Positions 25,754 through 34,518 of a stretch of DNA of 64,000 nt are shown piece after piece; positions within the stretch are counted from its first letter, which is position 1, and each line of letters starts with the position of its first letter. The stretch lies in NCBI GenBank assembly GCA_025360645.1, contig JANYBT010000056.1:32264-96263 (forward strand), written 5' to 3'. The DNA is from Acidobacteriaceae bacterium. Its GTDB lineage: Bacteria; Acidobacteriota; Terriglobia; Terriglobales; Acidobacteriaceae. Both the position numbers and the translations under genes were made by a program. The notes below the pieces were generated by a model. It saw only the letters and a program-made list of their open reading frames with translations. It was not told the DNA's origin and searched no databases.

Positions 25754-26971
25754 ATGCCACGCCTTTTGTTCGTTTTTGCCCTGGCCTTGTTGGCCATCAA
25801 CGCTCCAGCGCAAGCGCAGCAGAAAGCGGGCGCCTCCGGGCACTACCTGTTTGCCTGGACCGGCGACGCGGCCAGCAAGGGCAATGATTTTCTGGCGGTG
25901 ATTGATGCCGACCCAGCGTCGCCCTCCTATGGACACTTAGTGACCACTGTCACCACCGATCAGCAAACCATGTACGCCCATCACACCGAATACACCATGC
26001 CCGCCAGCGGGATGCTGTTTGCCAACGATCATGATGCGGGCCGGACGTTTATTTTCGATGTGCGCGACCCGCTACACCCCAAGGTGGCAACATCGTTCAC
26101 CGATATGGACGGTTACATGCACCCGCACTCCTTCGTGCGGCTGCCCAACGGACACGTGCTCGGCACCTTCCAGCATGCGCATCACGACATGCACATAGGC
26201 GACGAGCACATGGGCACCAGCGGCGCACTGGTCGAGATCGACGACACCGGCAAGGTGATTCGCTCCAGCAGCAACGCCGATCCCGCGTTTCGCGACTCCC
26301 TGCTCTCCCCCTATGGACTCGTCGTTCTGCCCGAGCTTGACCGCATCGTCACGACCAACTCATCCATGCACGACGACGACATTCTTCGCGGCGTGACCTA
26401 CCAGGTGTGGCGGCTCAGCGACCTCAAGCTGCTCAAGACCGAATACCTCGACACCGGCGACAACCACTATGGCCAGATCAGCCCCGAGGAGCCGCGTCTC
26501 GGCCCCGATGGCGCGGTCTATATCCAGACCCTCGGCTGCGGCATCGAGCGCATCACCGCCATCAAGAGTGATGCGCCCAAATCGCAACTGGTGTACACCT
26601 TCCCCGGCAACTGGTGTGGAGTTCCCACCATCGTTGGACACTACCTGGTGCAGAGCGTGCCCGCGATCCAAAGTATCGTGGTGATCGACATCGCTGACGG
26701 GGCAAAGCCGATCGAGGTGTCGCGCCTGAAGGTCAGCGACACTTTCAAGCCCCACTGGACAAGCTGGGACGCCAAGACTCAGCGCCTGGTGGTCACGGGC
26801 CGGGAGCCTCGGCTGTTCCTGTTGAAGCTCGATACCGCAGCCGGCGCTATCACGATGGACGAGACGTTTCACGACACCGACGGCAAGCCTGGCTTTAACT
26901 TCGAAGACCGCGCGTGGCCGCACGGCTGGAAGGGAACCGGGAAGCCCCACGGAGTGGTGTTTTCACGCTAG
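25754..26971 (+). CDS. Secreted beta-propeller, SBP56/methanethiol-oxidase-like
   Basis: A signal peptide (MPRLLFVFALALLAINAPAQA) precedes about 380 residues of beta-propeller. Similarity in pattern to the SBP56 (selenium-binding protein 1) family is suggested by LAVIDADPASPSYG, HHTEYT, HPHSFVRLPNGHVLGTFQH, TTNSSMHDDDI and FKPHWTSWD, with histidines where that family binds metal. The match is from memory and distant, so a generic secreted propeller remains possible. ATG 25754 has GGAG six bases upstream. The 3' end overlaps a toxin stump on the other strand by nine bases. Confidence 0.6.
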   Translation: MPRLLFVFALALLAINAPAQAQQKAGASGHYLFAWTGDAASKGNDFLAVIDADPASPSYGHLVTTVTTDQQTMYAHHTEYTMPASGMLFANDHDAGRTFIFDVRDPLHPKVATSFTDMDGYMHPHSFVRLPNGHVLGTFQHAHHDMHIGDEHMGTSGALVEIDDTGKVIRSSSNADPAFRDSLLSPYGLVVLPELDRIVTTNSSMHDDDILRGVTYQVWRLSDLKLLKTEYLDTGDNHYGQISPEEPRLGPDGAVYIQTLGCGIERITAIKSDAPKSQLVYTFPGNWCGVPTIVGHYLVQSVPAIQSIVVIDIADGAKPIEVSRLKVSDTFKPHWTSWDAKTQRLVVTGREPRLFLLKLDTAAGAITMDETFHDTDGKPGFNFEDRAWPHGWKGTGKPHGVVFSR

Positions 26972-27100
26972 GTTGCCCAAAAGAAGAATGTCGAGTCTGA
27001 ACTCTTGCTCGGCCACTTCCAGCCCTGCGTGTTCTTCCAGATACTCCAGGTCGGCGTTGATTTCGCGCCAAGCGAGCGGACGAACCGTAAATTTTGGCAT
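26963..27100 (-). pseudogene. Truncated ParE/RelE-type toxin
   Basis: Directly behind the antitoxin stop (TAGATG) a frame of 45 codons begins MPKFTVRPLAWREINADLEY and continues LEEHAGLEVAEQEF, which matches the N-terminal half of ParE toxins. It then ends with unrelated residues at a TGA inside the 3' end of the convergent propeller gene. ParE toxins are about 95-105 residues, and the C-terminal beta strands needed for toxicity are missing here. I read it as a toxin truncated by deletion. Confidence 0.65.
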
Positions 27101-27364
27101 CTAGTGCGAGGCTTTGCGTTTGGCCGCTCGGGCACGGAGTTTTTGCCGAACTTCCTCGACCATCGCGGGGGTCACCTCAAGTGGAGGACCTGAATTGATG
27201 GCACGAAGCAGGAGTTGTTCAAGCTGCTCTTTGGCCTTGCGCTTTTGATCGGCTCGCACCAATTCGCGGACGTATTCGCTGGCACTACTGTAGGCCCCCT
27301 CGCGCACCTGCCCTTCCACATATTCCTTCATGGGATCGGGAAGAGAGATATTCATGGTTTGCAT
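27101..27364 (-). CDS. ParD/CopG-type antitoxin
   Basis: The 87-residue protein has a ribbon-helix-helix N terminus (MNISLPDPMKEYVEGQVREG, then YSSASEYVRELVR) typical of type II antitoxins of the ParD family, followed by a charged helical tail that in intact systems wraps the toxin. ATG 27364 has GAGGA seven bases upstream. The gene is followed without a gap by a ParE remnant, so this is now an orphan antitoxin that may still bind its own operator or neutralise a related toxin. Confidence 0.82.
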   Translation of the reverse strand: MQTMNISLPDPMKEYVEGQVREGAYSSASEYVRELVRADQKRKAKEQLEQLLLRAINSGPPLEVTPAMVEEVRQKLRARAAKRKASH

Positions 27365-27508
27365 AACGAATTCCTCATCCAAATACCTTAGCGGAAATGG
27401 CAGTTTTTGTCAGTTATTGGCAAGATGCTGGGCACCCTTCGCCTCCCCACCGCCCCGACAGGTTTTTTCGTCCTGCAACCTCCCGGCGCAGAGCGCGAGT
27501 CGGGTAGG

Positions 27509-29056
27509 ATGAAGAGCTTGGGGCTTCCCGATCAAAACAGTCAACCGAGCGATCCGAAGGACCGCACCGCGAGAGCGGTGCGCCAGGCTAGTTCGTCCGC
27601 AGCGGCGTGGGAGTTTTCCGCGGTTGGGTTGATCACGCTGGTCGCGGCCCTGCTGCGGTTTCTGTCGTTAAGCCAGAAGTCGTTCTGGTTCGACGAAGGC
27701 GTGAGCGTTGCCATCGCGCGGCTGCCGCTCTATGACTTCCTGCGCATTCTTTGGCGCCGCGAAGCCAACATGTCGCTGTACTACCTGCTGCTGCGGGGAT
27801 GGCTCTACCTGGGCCACAGCGAGGGTTGGGTTCGCAGCCTGTCGGCCCTGTTCGCCATCGCCACCGTTCCACTGGTGTATTGGCTGGGGCGGAAAATGTT
27901 CGACGCCCGCACCGGAGCGATCGCAGCGGCTTTGCTCGCCGTCAATGCGTACCACATCCGCTACGCACAGGAGGCCCGCAGTTATGCGCTCTTCACTCTC
28001 CTCGCAACTCTCTCCGTGGGCTTCCTTTGGAATTGCGCCACCAGCAACTCGGCGAGCAGTCGGCGCTGGCACATCGTCACCAGCGTTCTAACAATTTACG
28101 CCCACTTCTATGGGGTTCTGCTGGTGGTATCGGAGTGGGCGTGGGCGCGGTTTGGGTCGGGATTCGCGTTGATGGTCCATCGCAACTGGCGGCGCATCCT
28201 CGTCTTCGCCTCTCCGACCCTGCTCTTCGTAGTGCTGACTGGCGTCGGACCGCTGGCATGGATTCCCCGACCGGGGTTTCGGGAAATGTATCAGTTCTTG
28301 CTGGCCCTTTGCGGAAACGGCGGAAGGATCCTGCTTCTGCTCTACGTCGTATGCATCACAACGGCGAGCGTTTCATCTCGCACGGCCGCGGAGCCGACTG
28401 ATATCGGCAGATCCGCAACTCGATTGCTGCTGCTCTGGCTCGCGCTGCCGCCTCTGCTTATTCTGTTGGTATCCCAGGCCAGGCCCGTGTTCCTGGGCCG
28501 CTATTTTGTGTTCACCCTGCCCGCGTTAGTCCTGCTCGCTGCCTGCGGCATCACACGAATGTCCGGACGATGGATTTCGCCTCTCCTGCTGGTAATCATG
28601 CTATCTCTCTCCCTGCGCGGCACACAGTCCTACTACGCCCACGATTTCGATATTGAGCGTGAGGATTGGCGCGGCGCTACTAGTTATGTGCTGGCCAATG
28701 CGCAACCCGGAGACGCCGTGATTTTTTATACCGTCATGGGTCGCATGCCTTACGAGTACTACCGCTGGAACCAACCTGGACCGGAGGTCCTGTGCCCACG
28801 CCACGGCGACGCCGTCAGCTTTCGCGACTTCCTGGGCCATCCGGATCTCGCAATTCTTCAGCCGTCTTTCGCCCAGCATGCACGAGTGTGGCTCATCCTC
28901 AGCCATAATCAACGAGGCCTCGGCCAAGGGTCTGACGCTGCCACAGCATTGCTGGCGTGGGCGCTGGCGAACGCCTATCCGAAGGCTCAACCGCTGGAGT
29001 TCCCTGGCGTTCAAGTGCGGCTTTATGCTTCCGCACCGGCGAACGGAGGTCGCTAG
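27509..29056 (+). CDS. GT39-type membrane glycosyltransferase (first of two)
   Basis: Integral membrane protein of about 515 residues with around ten hydrophobic helices. The first periplasmic loop has FWFDEGVSVAIARLPL, with the Asp-Glu pair characteristic of GT-C enzymes such as ArnT and protein O-mannosyltransferases, and a second motif AYHIRYAQEARSYALF follows. Such enzymes move sugars from polyprenyl-phosphate carriers to lipids, proteins or glycans outside the membrane. The acceptor is unknown. The last 130 residues are a soluble periplasmic domain. The next gene, of the same type, starts three bases later. Start 27509 is uncertain; no good ribosome site is present. Confidence 0.82.
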   Translation: MKSLGLPDQNSQPSDPKDRTARAVRQASSSAAAWEFSAVGLITLVAALLRFLSLSQKSFWFDEGVSVAIARLPLYDFLRILWRREANMSLYYLLLRGWLYLGHSEGWVRSLSALFAIATVPLVYWLGRKMFDARTGAIAAALLAVNAYHIRYAQEARSYALFTLLATLSVGFLWNCATSNSASSRRWHIVTSVLTIYAHFYGVLLVVSEWAWARFGSGFALMVHRNWRRILVFASPTLLFVVLTGVGPLAWIPRPGFREMYQFLLALCGNGGRILLLLYVVCITTASVSSRTAAEPTDIGRSATRLLLLWLALPPLLILLVSQARPVFLGRYFVFTLPALVLLAACGITRMSGRWISPLLLVIMLSLSLRGTQSYYAHDFDIEREDWRGATSYVLANAQPGDAVIFYTVMGRMPYEYYRWNQPGPEVLCPRHGDAVSFRDFLGHPDLAILQPSFAQHARVWLILSHNQRGLGQGSDAATALLAWALANAYPKAQPLEFPGVQVRLYASAPANGGR

Positions 29057-29059
29057 TCC

Positions 29060-30661
29060 ATGCCGTCAGGGGTTCGCAGGTTGATGCCGGGCACGCTTGA
29101 CGAGTGGTTGCCGCCATCCATTCTGGCCGCCGGTTTTCTCGCCCGCCTCTATCTCGCCCACCTCACTTTTCTTAACCCAGACGAGTGCCTGCACTACTTG
29201 TTGGCAGTACAACTGTCCCTGGTCGATGTTTACAAAGCCACGCTCACTACGGCGCATCCTCCGCTGCTGATCTTCTTGCTCTATTACTGGCGTGGACTCG
29301 GACATTCCGAACTCGTACTTCGACTGCCCAGTGTCCTCGCCGGCACGGCTTCCTGCTGGTTCGCATTCAAGTGGCTGGAGAACCTAGCGGGCCGCCGAAC
29401 CGGCACCATCGGTCTATTTTTGCTGGCATTCTCGCCGTCGTTAATTGACGTCTCTGCTGAGGTCCGGCAGTACGCGCTATTACTCTTTTTCATAGCGGCG
29501 GCGCTGTTTCTGTTCGACCGCGCCATGGCCCGCAACTCGCCTCGCGGGATGATGCTATTTTCGCTCGCGCTCTACGGCGCGCTGCTCTCGCATTACTCCT
29601 CCCTGGTTTTTGCGCTGAGCATTGGCCTCTACGCTGTGGTGCGGTTCTTTCGAGAAGAAAGACAAGTGAGGGTCTTGGCGGTCTGGTTGGCGGGACAGGC
29701 GGCTGCGCTGGCGCTGTGCGGGTGGTTGTTCATCAGCCATGTCGCTCGAATTCGAAGCCTCGGCATGCCGCAGGAAATCGCTGACACCTGGCTCCGCAAG
29801 TCGATCTTCCACGCCGGCGAAGACAGCCTGCTGCCTTTTGTGCTTCGCGAGACTATCCGCCTGTTTCGCTACTTGTTTGGCAATGGTTTCGTAGGCGCCT
29901 TGGGACTATGCCTAGGTTTGGCCGGTGTGGTCTGGCTCGTGCGAAACCGGCGCGCATTGCCGCAACATTCCCGTCAACTTGCCTGGCTTCTAACTCTACC
30001 GTTTCTGATTACCGCCACGGTCTCGGTCGCTGGATTCTATCCCTACGGCGGCACCCGGCACGACGTGTTTCTCTCGCTGTTCGCCATGGCGGCGGTGGCG
30101 GTTGGGATGGCCGCCTGGACACCGCCGCGACGGTGGGTAACGCCGCTGCTACTCACGGTGGCCGTGGGGATAGCGAACTGGTCGCCATCGCCCGGCGGGC
30201 CCTACATCCGGCCGCGCGACCAGGCCCAGACGCAGATGCAGCAGGCGCTTTTGTTCGTCCGCCCTCAGCCCGGCCGCGACTCGGTTATCTTCACCGACTA
30301 CCAGAGCGGCCTACTGCTGAGCTACTACCTGTGCGGACGCTCTATCGTGCAGTTTGAAGGTCCTTTTCAGCCGTTTCAAGATGCGACATGCGGTCAGACC
30401 CGGATCGTGGTCTGGCAGTCGCCGGATTGGATGTTCCACGCCGAGGAATTTCCGCGGATTCTGCGGGATGCCGAACCGGCTTTTGCCCTCTCGGGTAAGC
30501 GAGTCATGCTGTTTCAGGCGGGATGGACGGTAAATGCAGAACCCGACTTTCGCCAGTTGCTGCAACACTATGGCTGTCCCGCACCTGCCAATTTCGGGAA
30601 CAACATTCTGGCTTGCGAGATCACTGTGTCTAGCGCTGCTGGCGACACCACCCGCAACTAA
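29060..30661 (+). CDS. GT39-type membrane glycosyltransferase (second of two)
   Basis: A 533-residue polytopic protein related in layout to its upstream neighbour. The first loop carries LNPDECLHYLLAVQLS, again with an acidic pair after the first helix, and SAEVRQYALLLFF replaces the ARSYAL segment. About ten membrane helices are followed by a soluble C-terminal domain (about 390-533, VIFTDYQSGLLLSYY). The two adjacent genes probably arose by an old duplication and may act on the same glycan. No sugar-nucleotide genes lie nearby. It converges on the TPR lipoprotein gene. Confidence 0.8.
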   Translation: MPSGVRRLMPGTLDEWLPPSILAAGFLARLYLAHLTFLNPDECLHYLLAVQLSLVDVYKATLTTAHPPLLIFLLYYWRGLGHSELVLRLPSVLAGTASCWFAFKWLENLAGRRTGTIGLFLLAFSPSLIDVSAEVRQYALLLFFIAAALFLFDRAMARNSPRGMMLFSLALYGALLSHYSSLVFALSIGLYAVVRFFREERQVRVLAVWLAGQAAALALCGWLFISHVARIRSLGMPQEIADTWLRKSIFHAGEDSLLPFVLRETIRLFRYLFGNGFVGALGLCLGLAGVVWLVRNRRALPQHSRQLAWLLTLPFLITATVSVAGFYPYGGTRHDVFLSLFAMAAVAVGMAAWTPPRRWVTPLLLTVAVGIANWSPSPGGPYIRPRDQAQTQMQQALLFVRPQPGRDSVIFTDYQSGLLLSYYLCGRSIVQFEGPFQPFQDATCGQTRIVVWQSPDWMFHAEEFPRILRDAEPAFALSGKRVMLFQAGWTVNAEPDFRQLLQHYGCPAPANFGNNILACEITVSSAAGDTTRN

Positions 30662-30694
30662 CGCGCGAGGGATTTCATAGCAGCACCTTGCGCC

Positions 30695-30730
30695 CAAAAA
30701 CAAACAGGCCCCAACCTTTCGGACGGGGCC
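30695..30730 (-). terminator. Rho-independent terminator after the TPR gene
   Basis: GGCCCC at 30707 and GGGGCC ending at 30730 form a six-pair GC stem with a 12-base loop. On the minus strand it is followed by TGTTTGTTTTTG, so it terminates transcription from the tonB-exb-TPR side. Confidence 0.7.
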
Positions 30731-30751
30731 ATTTCCTGAGGAGGAAAGCCT

Positions 30752-31570
30752 CTACTTCTGATCGAGTTGAATACCACCCGCGGCCGGCTGCTTCTCTGCT
30801 TTGGCTTTCTTGGTGGCCATGGTCTTGTCCACCCATTCGTCGGCAGCCTTCAGGTCGGCGCTCCGCGCGGCCGGATCGTCGCATTCCAGATCGGCCCTTT
30901 CCCGGTACATCAGGTTCAGATAGGCCATCGCATCATCGTAATCCGGACGCAGATCCAAAGCTTTCTTCAGATTGTCAATGCCATCCTGAACCACTGCGCC
31001 GTTTTTGGCTTTCAACTGGCCGCAGACCTTCTTGTCTTTCAACGGCTCTTCCGGCTTCAGGCCCAGCTTGACGCGTTCTTCCATCCGAGGCTGATACGAC
31101 TCGGTCCAATCAATGACCCCGATGGAATAGTAGGTCTCGGGATCGTTGGGGTCCACCTCCGCCACCTTGTTGTGAAATTGCTTCGCGTCGTCCATTTTCT
31201 TCATGTTGAAGTAGAGGGACGCAATGCCCTTCAAGCTGGTGGTCTGCTGGTCCCGCTCCGGGTTCATTTCCAGCACTTTCTTGAACTGATCGATGGCCTG
31301 ATTGGCCAAACGGTTATTGTCTTCCGTGTCGGCGCCGGGAATGTACTGATTGGCATAAGCGGTCGCCAGATACAGCCGGGCGTTCAGCAAGCTTGGATCC
31401 AGGTCCACCGCCTTCTGAAAACGGTTGATCGCCTCTTCGTACTTGGCGTTCTTATACGCCTGCACGCCCTTGTTCAGGTTGTCGCGCGCCTGTAGCTTGG
31501 CGCAGCCGGTGCCCGCGAGAAGCGCGAAGCCAGCGGCCACAATTATCAGCAGTCTCATGCCGTTTTTCAT
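30752..31570 (-). CDS. TPR-repeat lipoprotein downstream of the TonB/Exb genes
   Basis: The N terminus MKNGMRLLIIVAAGFALLAGTGCAK looks like a lipoprotein signal with Cys at about residue 23. The body contains tetratricopeptide repeats: AYKNAKYEEAINRFQKAVDLDPS, QAIDQFKKVLEMNPE, and GIDNLKKALDLRPDYDDAMAYLNLMYRE. A Lys/Ala-rich tail ends the protein. It is the last gene of the tonB-exbB-exbD-exbD series, 129 bases behind the second exbD, and may be a periplasmic or outer-membrane partner of that complex. ATG 31570 is preceded by AAGGGAG. Its precise function is unknown. Confidence 0.82.
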   Translation of the reverse strand: MKNGMRLLIIVAAGFALLAGTGCAKLQARDNLNKGVQAYKNAKYEEAINRFQKAVDLDPSLLNARLYLATAYANQYIPGADTEDNNRLANQAIDQFKKVLEMNPERDQQTTSLKGIASLYFNMKKMDDAKQFHNKVAEVDPNDPETYYSIGVIDWTESYQPRMEERVKLGLKPEEPLKDKKVCGQLKAKNGAVVQDGIDNLKKALDLRPDYDDAMAYLNLMYRERADLECDDPAARSADLKAADEWVDKTMATKKAKAEKQPAAGGIQLDQK

Positions 31571-31699
31571 TGCGTCAAAATTCTCCCTTGCCACGGTGTC
31601 CGAATCGTTCTTGACCGGCTGCGAGCCCAAGGACATGGAACCAACGCCGCGATCGATGTGACTCGCCAGCCCTCCCTGGAACAGGCTGACGCCAACATT

Positions 31700-32143
31700 C
31701 TAATTGCCGGCTTCAATCTTGGCAGTGATCAAACCCACCTTTTCCACTCCCGCCGCATGGGCAATGTCGATCACATTGGCCACATCGGCGAAGGGCACGT
31801 TGTTATCGCCCTTTACGAACATCACCTTTTCCGCGCGTGTCTTGTAAACCTCTGACAAGCGCGCTTCCAGGGTGTCCCAAGTGACGTCATCCTGGTTGAT
31901 CTTCAGGTCGGGAGCTTTTCCTGAACCCGCGTCGATCAATTGAACCACGATAGTTCGGTCCGGAGTCGGCGGCGGGGCTTTTTGGTTCGGTGGGGGCGGC
32001 TGAGGCACCAGCGCGTCCAGCCCTTTCGGAGTGAGCGGCGTGATCACCATGAAGATGATCAGCAGAACTAGCAACACATCGATGAGCGGCGTGACGTTGA
32101 TGTTTGCACTTTGGTGCCCGCTCGTACCTATTGACATACTCAT
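31700..32143 (-). CDS. ExbD/TolR biopolymer transport protein (second copy)
   Basis: ExbD/TolR subunits form the proton channel with ExbB/TolQ and transmit energy to TonB or TolA. The 147-residue protein has the short cytoplasmic N terminus ending NINVTPLIDVLLVLLIIFMV, with the essential membrane Asp in PLIDV, then a periplasmic domain with a Pro-rich linker. It lies 30 bases behind another exbD gene. Two different ExbD copies next to one ExbB suggest a heteromeric channel. Confidence 0.92.
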   Translation of the reverse strand: MSMSIGTSGHQSANINVTPLIDVLLVLLIIFMVITPLTPKGLDALVPQPPPPNQKAPPPTPDRTIVVQLIDAGSGKAPDLKINQDDVTWDTLEARLSEVYKTRAEKVMFVKGDNNVPFADVANVIDIAHAAGVEKVGLITAKIEAGN

Positions 32144-32173
32144 AAGCTTGTCTCCTGGAGTCGCACTCTGCCC

Positions 32174-32635
32174 CTATTGCCCACCCGGCGCTGCCGGTGC
32201 CTTGGGCATGGCGCCTTGCTTCTTTTGATCGGTAAGCAGGCCCAGATCGTCCACACCCGCCGACCTCACGTTGTCCACGACCTCCACCACAGCGCCGAAC
32301 TTGGCGCGGGCGTCAGAGCGGATAAACACCCGTTTGTCCACCCGGTTCGCCAGACGGTCCTTCACTTTTTGCGTGAGTTGGTCGACCTGAATCTGGTCCG
32401 TACCGAAAAACACTTTGCCGTCGCGCATGATGGCGACCACCAAAGCGTCTTCCTTGTCCGCGTCCGGCATTGCTTCCGGACTATTCACTTTTGCCAAGTC
32501 CACGGAAATGCCCTTCTGCAACATGGGCGTGATCACCATGAAAATGATCAGCAGCACAAGCATGACGTCCACCATCGGAGTCACGTTGATGTCTGAACTG
32601 ATCTTGGATCCTTCGTCTCGTTTTGAGATGGCCAT
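32174..32635 (-). CDS. ExbD/TolR biopolymer transport protein (first copy)
   Basis: The 153-residue protein shares the membrane segment pattern of its neighbour: SDINVTPMVDVMLVLLIIFMV, with Asp in PMVDV. The periplasmic part differs (VDLAKVNSPEAMPDADKED, then VFIRSDARAKFGAVVEVVDN), so this is a diverged paralogue and not a recent duplicate. The C terminus ends in an Ala/Pro tail. It lies 124 bases behind exbB. Confidence 0.92.
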   Translation of the reverse strand: MAISKRDEGSKISSDINVTPMVDVMLVLLIIFMVITPMLQKGISVDLAKVNSPEAMPDADKEDALVVAIMRDGKVFFGTDQIQVDQLTQKVKDRLANRVDKRVFIRSDARAKFGAVVEVVDNVRSAGVDDLGLLTDQKKQGAMPKAPAAPGGQ

Positions 32636-32759
32636 ATCTGTATTTCTCCTGCGCAGCTCTCTGCGCCCGGGGTTCTTGCCGAACTGCTTCCTGGTTTCGG
32701 CCCGGGCGCCGGAGAATCCCAGCGCCCGCGTAGCAACTCAAGGGACAGCTCTGAGGTGG

Positions 32760-33515
32760 TTACTTACGCAGCTGCCCTCTGCGTTTCAGGAAGTAGTCGA
32801 CCAATTCGCTAGACGAGTTGTCCATTTCGACGTCGAACGCTTCCACACGCCCAGTCAGGTAGTTGAACATCATGACCGCCGGGATGGCGACCAGCAATCC
32901 CACTGCCGTGGTGACCAGGGCTTCCGAGATACCACCAGCGACGGCCGCCAGACCGGTAGCCTTGTTTTCCGAAATGCCGCGGAACGCATTCAGAATACCG
33001 ACCACCGTTCCGAACAGCCCGATGAAGGGGGCGGTGGATCCGATGGTGGCCAAACCGCCCAGTCCGCGCTTCAGTTCGGCGTGCACAATGGCTTCGGTAC
33101 GTTCCAGTGCCCGCTTGGAGGCCTCAATGGTCTCGCCCGGAATATCGGCACTGTCCTGGTGCGCTTGGAATTCCATCAGGCCGGCAGTCACCACTTTGGC
33201 CAGATGGCTCTTCTTGTTGCGCTCCGCGACTTTAATGGCCTCGTCGATCCGGCCGTTCTTCAGTGCGCCGGCGACTGCCGGGGCGAACGCGCGCGATTGG
33301 CTGCGGGCCGCGTTGTACGCCATCAGGCGATCGATCATCACGCCGATCGACCAACCCGACATGATGAACAGGATAAGGACCACGAGTTTCGCTAGAATGC
33401 CCATCGACTTCCACATCGAAAGTGGATCGAACCCGACCGTTGGTTCTTGGAACATCCAGGTCGCAAACATGGGCACGTGACTCACAACCGCGCTTGCTAA
33501 GTTAGCTATCAACAT
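32760..33515 (-). CDS. exbB: ExbB/TolQ/MotA-family proton channel protein
   Basis: Inner-membrane component of the TonB- or Tol-type energising complex. The 251-residue protein has a membrane helix near residues 34-56 and the conserved two-helix unit with GLGGLATIGSTAPFIGLFGTVVGILNAFRGI and ISEALVTTAVGLLVAIPAVMMFNYL, diagnostic of the family. ATG 33515 follows GGAGGAG; the frame is open 31 codons further without homology. It stands between tonB and two exbD genes in the same direction. Confidence 0.93.
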   Translation of the reverse strand: MLIANLASAVVSHVPMFATWMFQEPTVGFDPLSMWKSMGILAKLVVLILFIMSGWSIGVMIDRLMAYNAARSQSRAFAPAVAGALKNGRIDEAIKVAERNKKSHLAKVVTAGLMEFQAHQDSADIPGETIEASKRALERTEAIVHAELKRGLGGLATIGSTAPFIGLFGTVVGILNAFRGISENKATGLAAVAGGISEALVTTAVGLLVAIPAVMMFNYLTGRVEAFDVEMDNSSSELVDYFLKRRGQLRK

Positions 33516-33632
33516 GAGTTGCTTTCTCCTCCTCAGAAGAACTTTGGTTTCGAACTCGGCTGGTTGCTCCCCCGGAACCGCTCGCGGCCCGCAAAGACCA
33601 ACCACCACCGTAACGCCAAATTTCTACTACCT

Positions 33633-34376
33633 CTAACCGCCTGACAGCGTGAAATTCACGTCCACCTGGGTTTCCACTGCCACCGGCTCACCGTTCAGCA
33701 AGTAAGGCTTGTAGCGCCATTGCTTCACGGCTTCGATCGCGGCGGGCGACAACATAGGATGCCCGCTGATGACCTTCAGGTTTTCAATCGTTCCGTCTTT
33801 GCTGATTTCCGCCTGCAACAGTACATGCCCTTGGATGCGGGCTTGCCGGGCCAGGGGAGGATAGCTGGGCTGAACTTTCTTGATCAACAACCCAGTAGAG
33901 ACGCCCTGGGAGACTCGCACCCGGGAGGGGGTTGCCGCTTTGGGGACGGCCACGGGCGTCGAACTGATGATGCCATTCAGCACGCCACCCATCTGTCCAC
34001 CCGGAATACCGCCCGGAACGCCGCCCACCACGCCGGAGGCCGACATCACCGGCGCAGGCGCTTCTTCTTCCTTGATCATTTGAATCTTTTCAGGAATCTT
34101 GGTGGGGGTTCGGAGCTGTCCGTTGATGATGTCGGACTGGATCTGCTTCACCACTTTCACTACCGCTGCAGCCGGCGGGGGTGGCGGCGGTGGCGGTGGC
34201 GGCGGCGCCACCAGGAACGTCATGAGCTGCTGTTTTGGCAGCGCCTCTGTGTAAATCAATGGGATCAGGATCAGCAGGCCAAGCAGCATCAGTTGCACGA
34301 TGAAAGAAACCGTCGTGGTCACTCCGCGCTTGGTCTTCAGTCTCCCACCCGACTCGATCAGGCTGTCTTCAAACAT
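33633..34376 (-). CDS. tonB: TonB-family energy transducer
   Basis: The 247-residue protein has a cytoplasmic tail, one membrane helix (about 22-42), an eleven-proline run near residues 58-68, a Gly-rich linker (VVGGVPGGIPGGQMGG) and a C-terminal TonB domain from about residue 165: KKVQPSYPPLARQARIQGHVLL, then VSGHPMLSPAAIEAVKQWRYKPY in its usual form. TonB carries energy from the ExbB-ExbD channel to outer-membrane transporters. It heads the exbB-exbD-exbD-TPR series. A GGGAGAAG ribosome site precedes ATG 34376. Confidence 0.93.
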   Translation of the reverse strand: MFEDSLIESGGRLKTKRGVTTTVSFIVQLMLLGLLILIPLIYTEALPKQQLMTFLVAPPPPPPPPPPPAAAVVKVVKQIQSDIINGQLRTPTKIPEKIQMIKEEEAPAPVMSASGVVGGVPGGIPGGQMGGVLNGIISSTPVAVPKAATPSRVRVSQGVSTGLLIKKVQPSYPPLARQARIQGHVLLQAEISKDGTIENLKVISGHPMLSPAAIEAVKQWRYKPYLLNGEPVAVETQVDVNFTLSGG

Positions 34377-34518
34377 AAGGCTTCTCCCTACACCAGGACC
34401 CTACGTGCCTTTTAGACACCGGCCACGCCCGCTTTGCTCCCGGAGATTCCACATCCTTTCCGGGCATCGCAAACTCAACCGGACTCAAACAAACTTTGTA
34501 CCACAGCTTCCGCCCAGA

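Noticed and set aside
25754..26971. Selenium link between the SBP56-like propeller and the TGA-containing peroxiredoxin
   Set aside because: The family name refers to selenium binding in animals and not to Sec synthesis. Neighbourhood within 5 kb is not evidence of a shared pathway.
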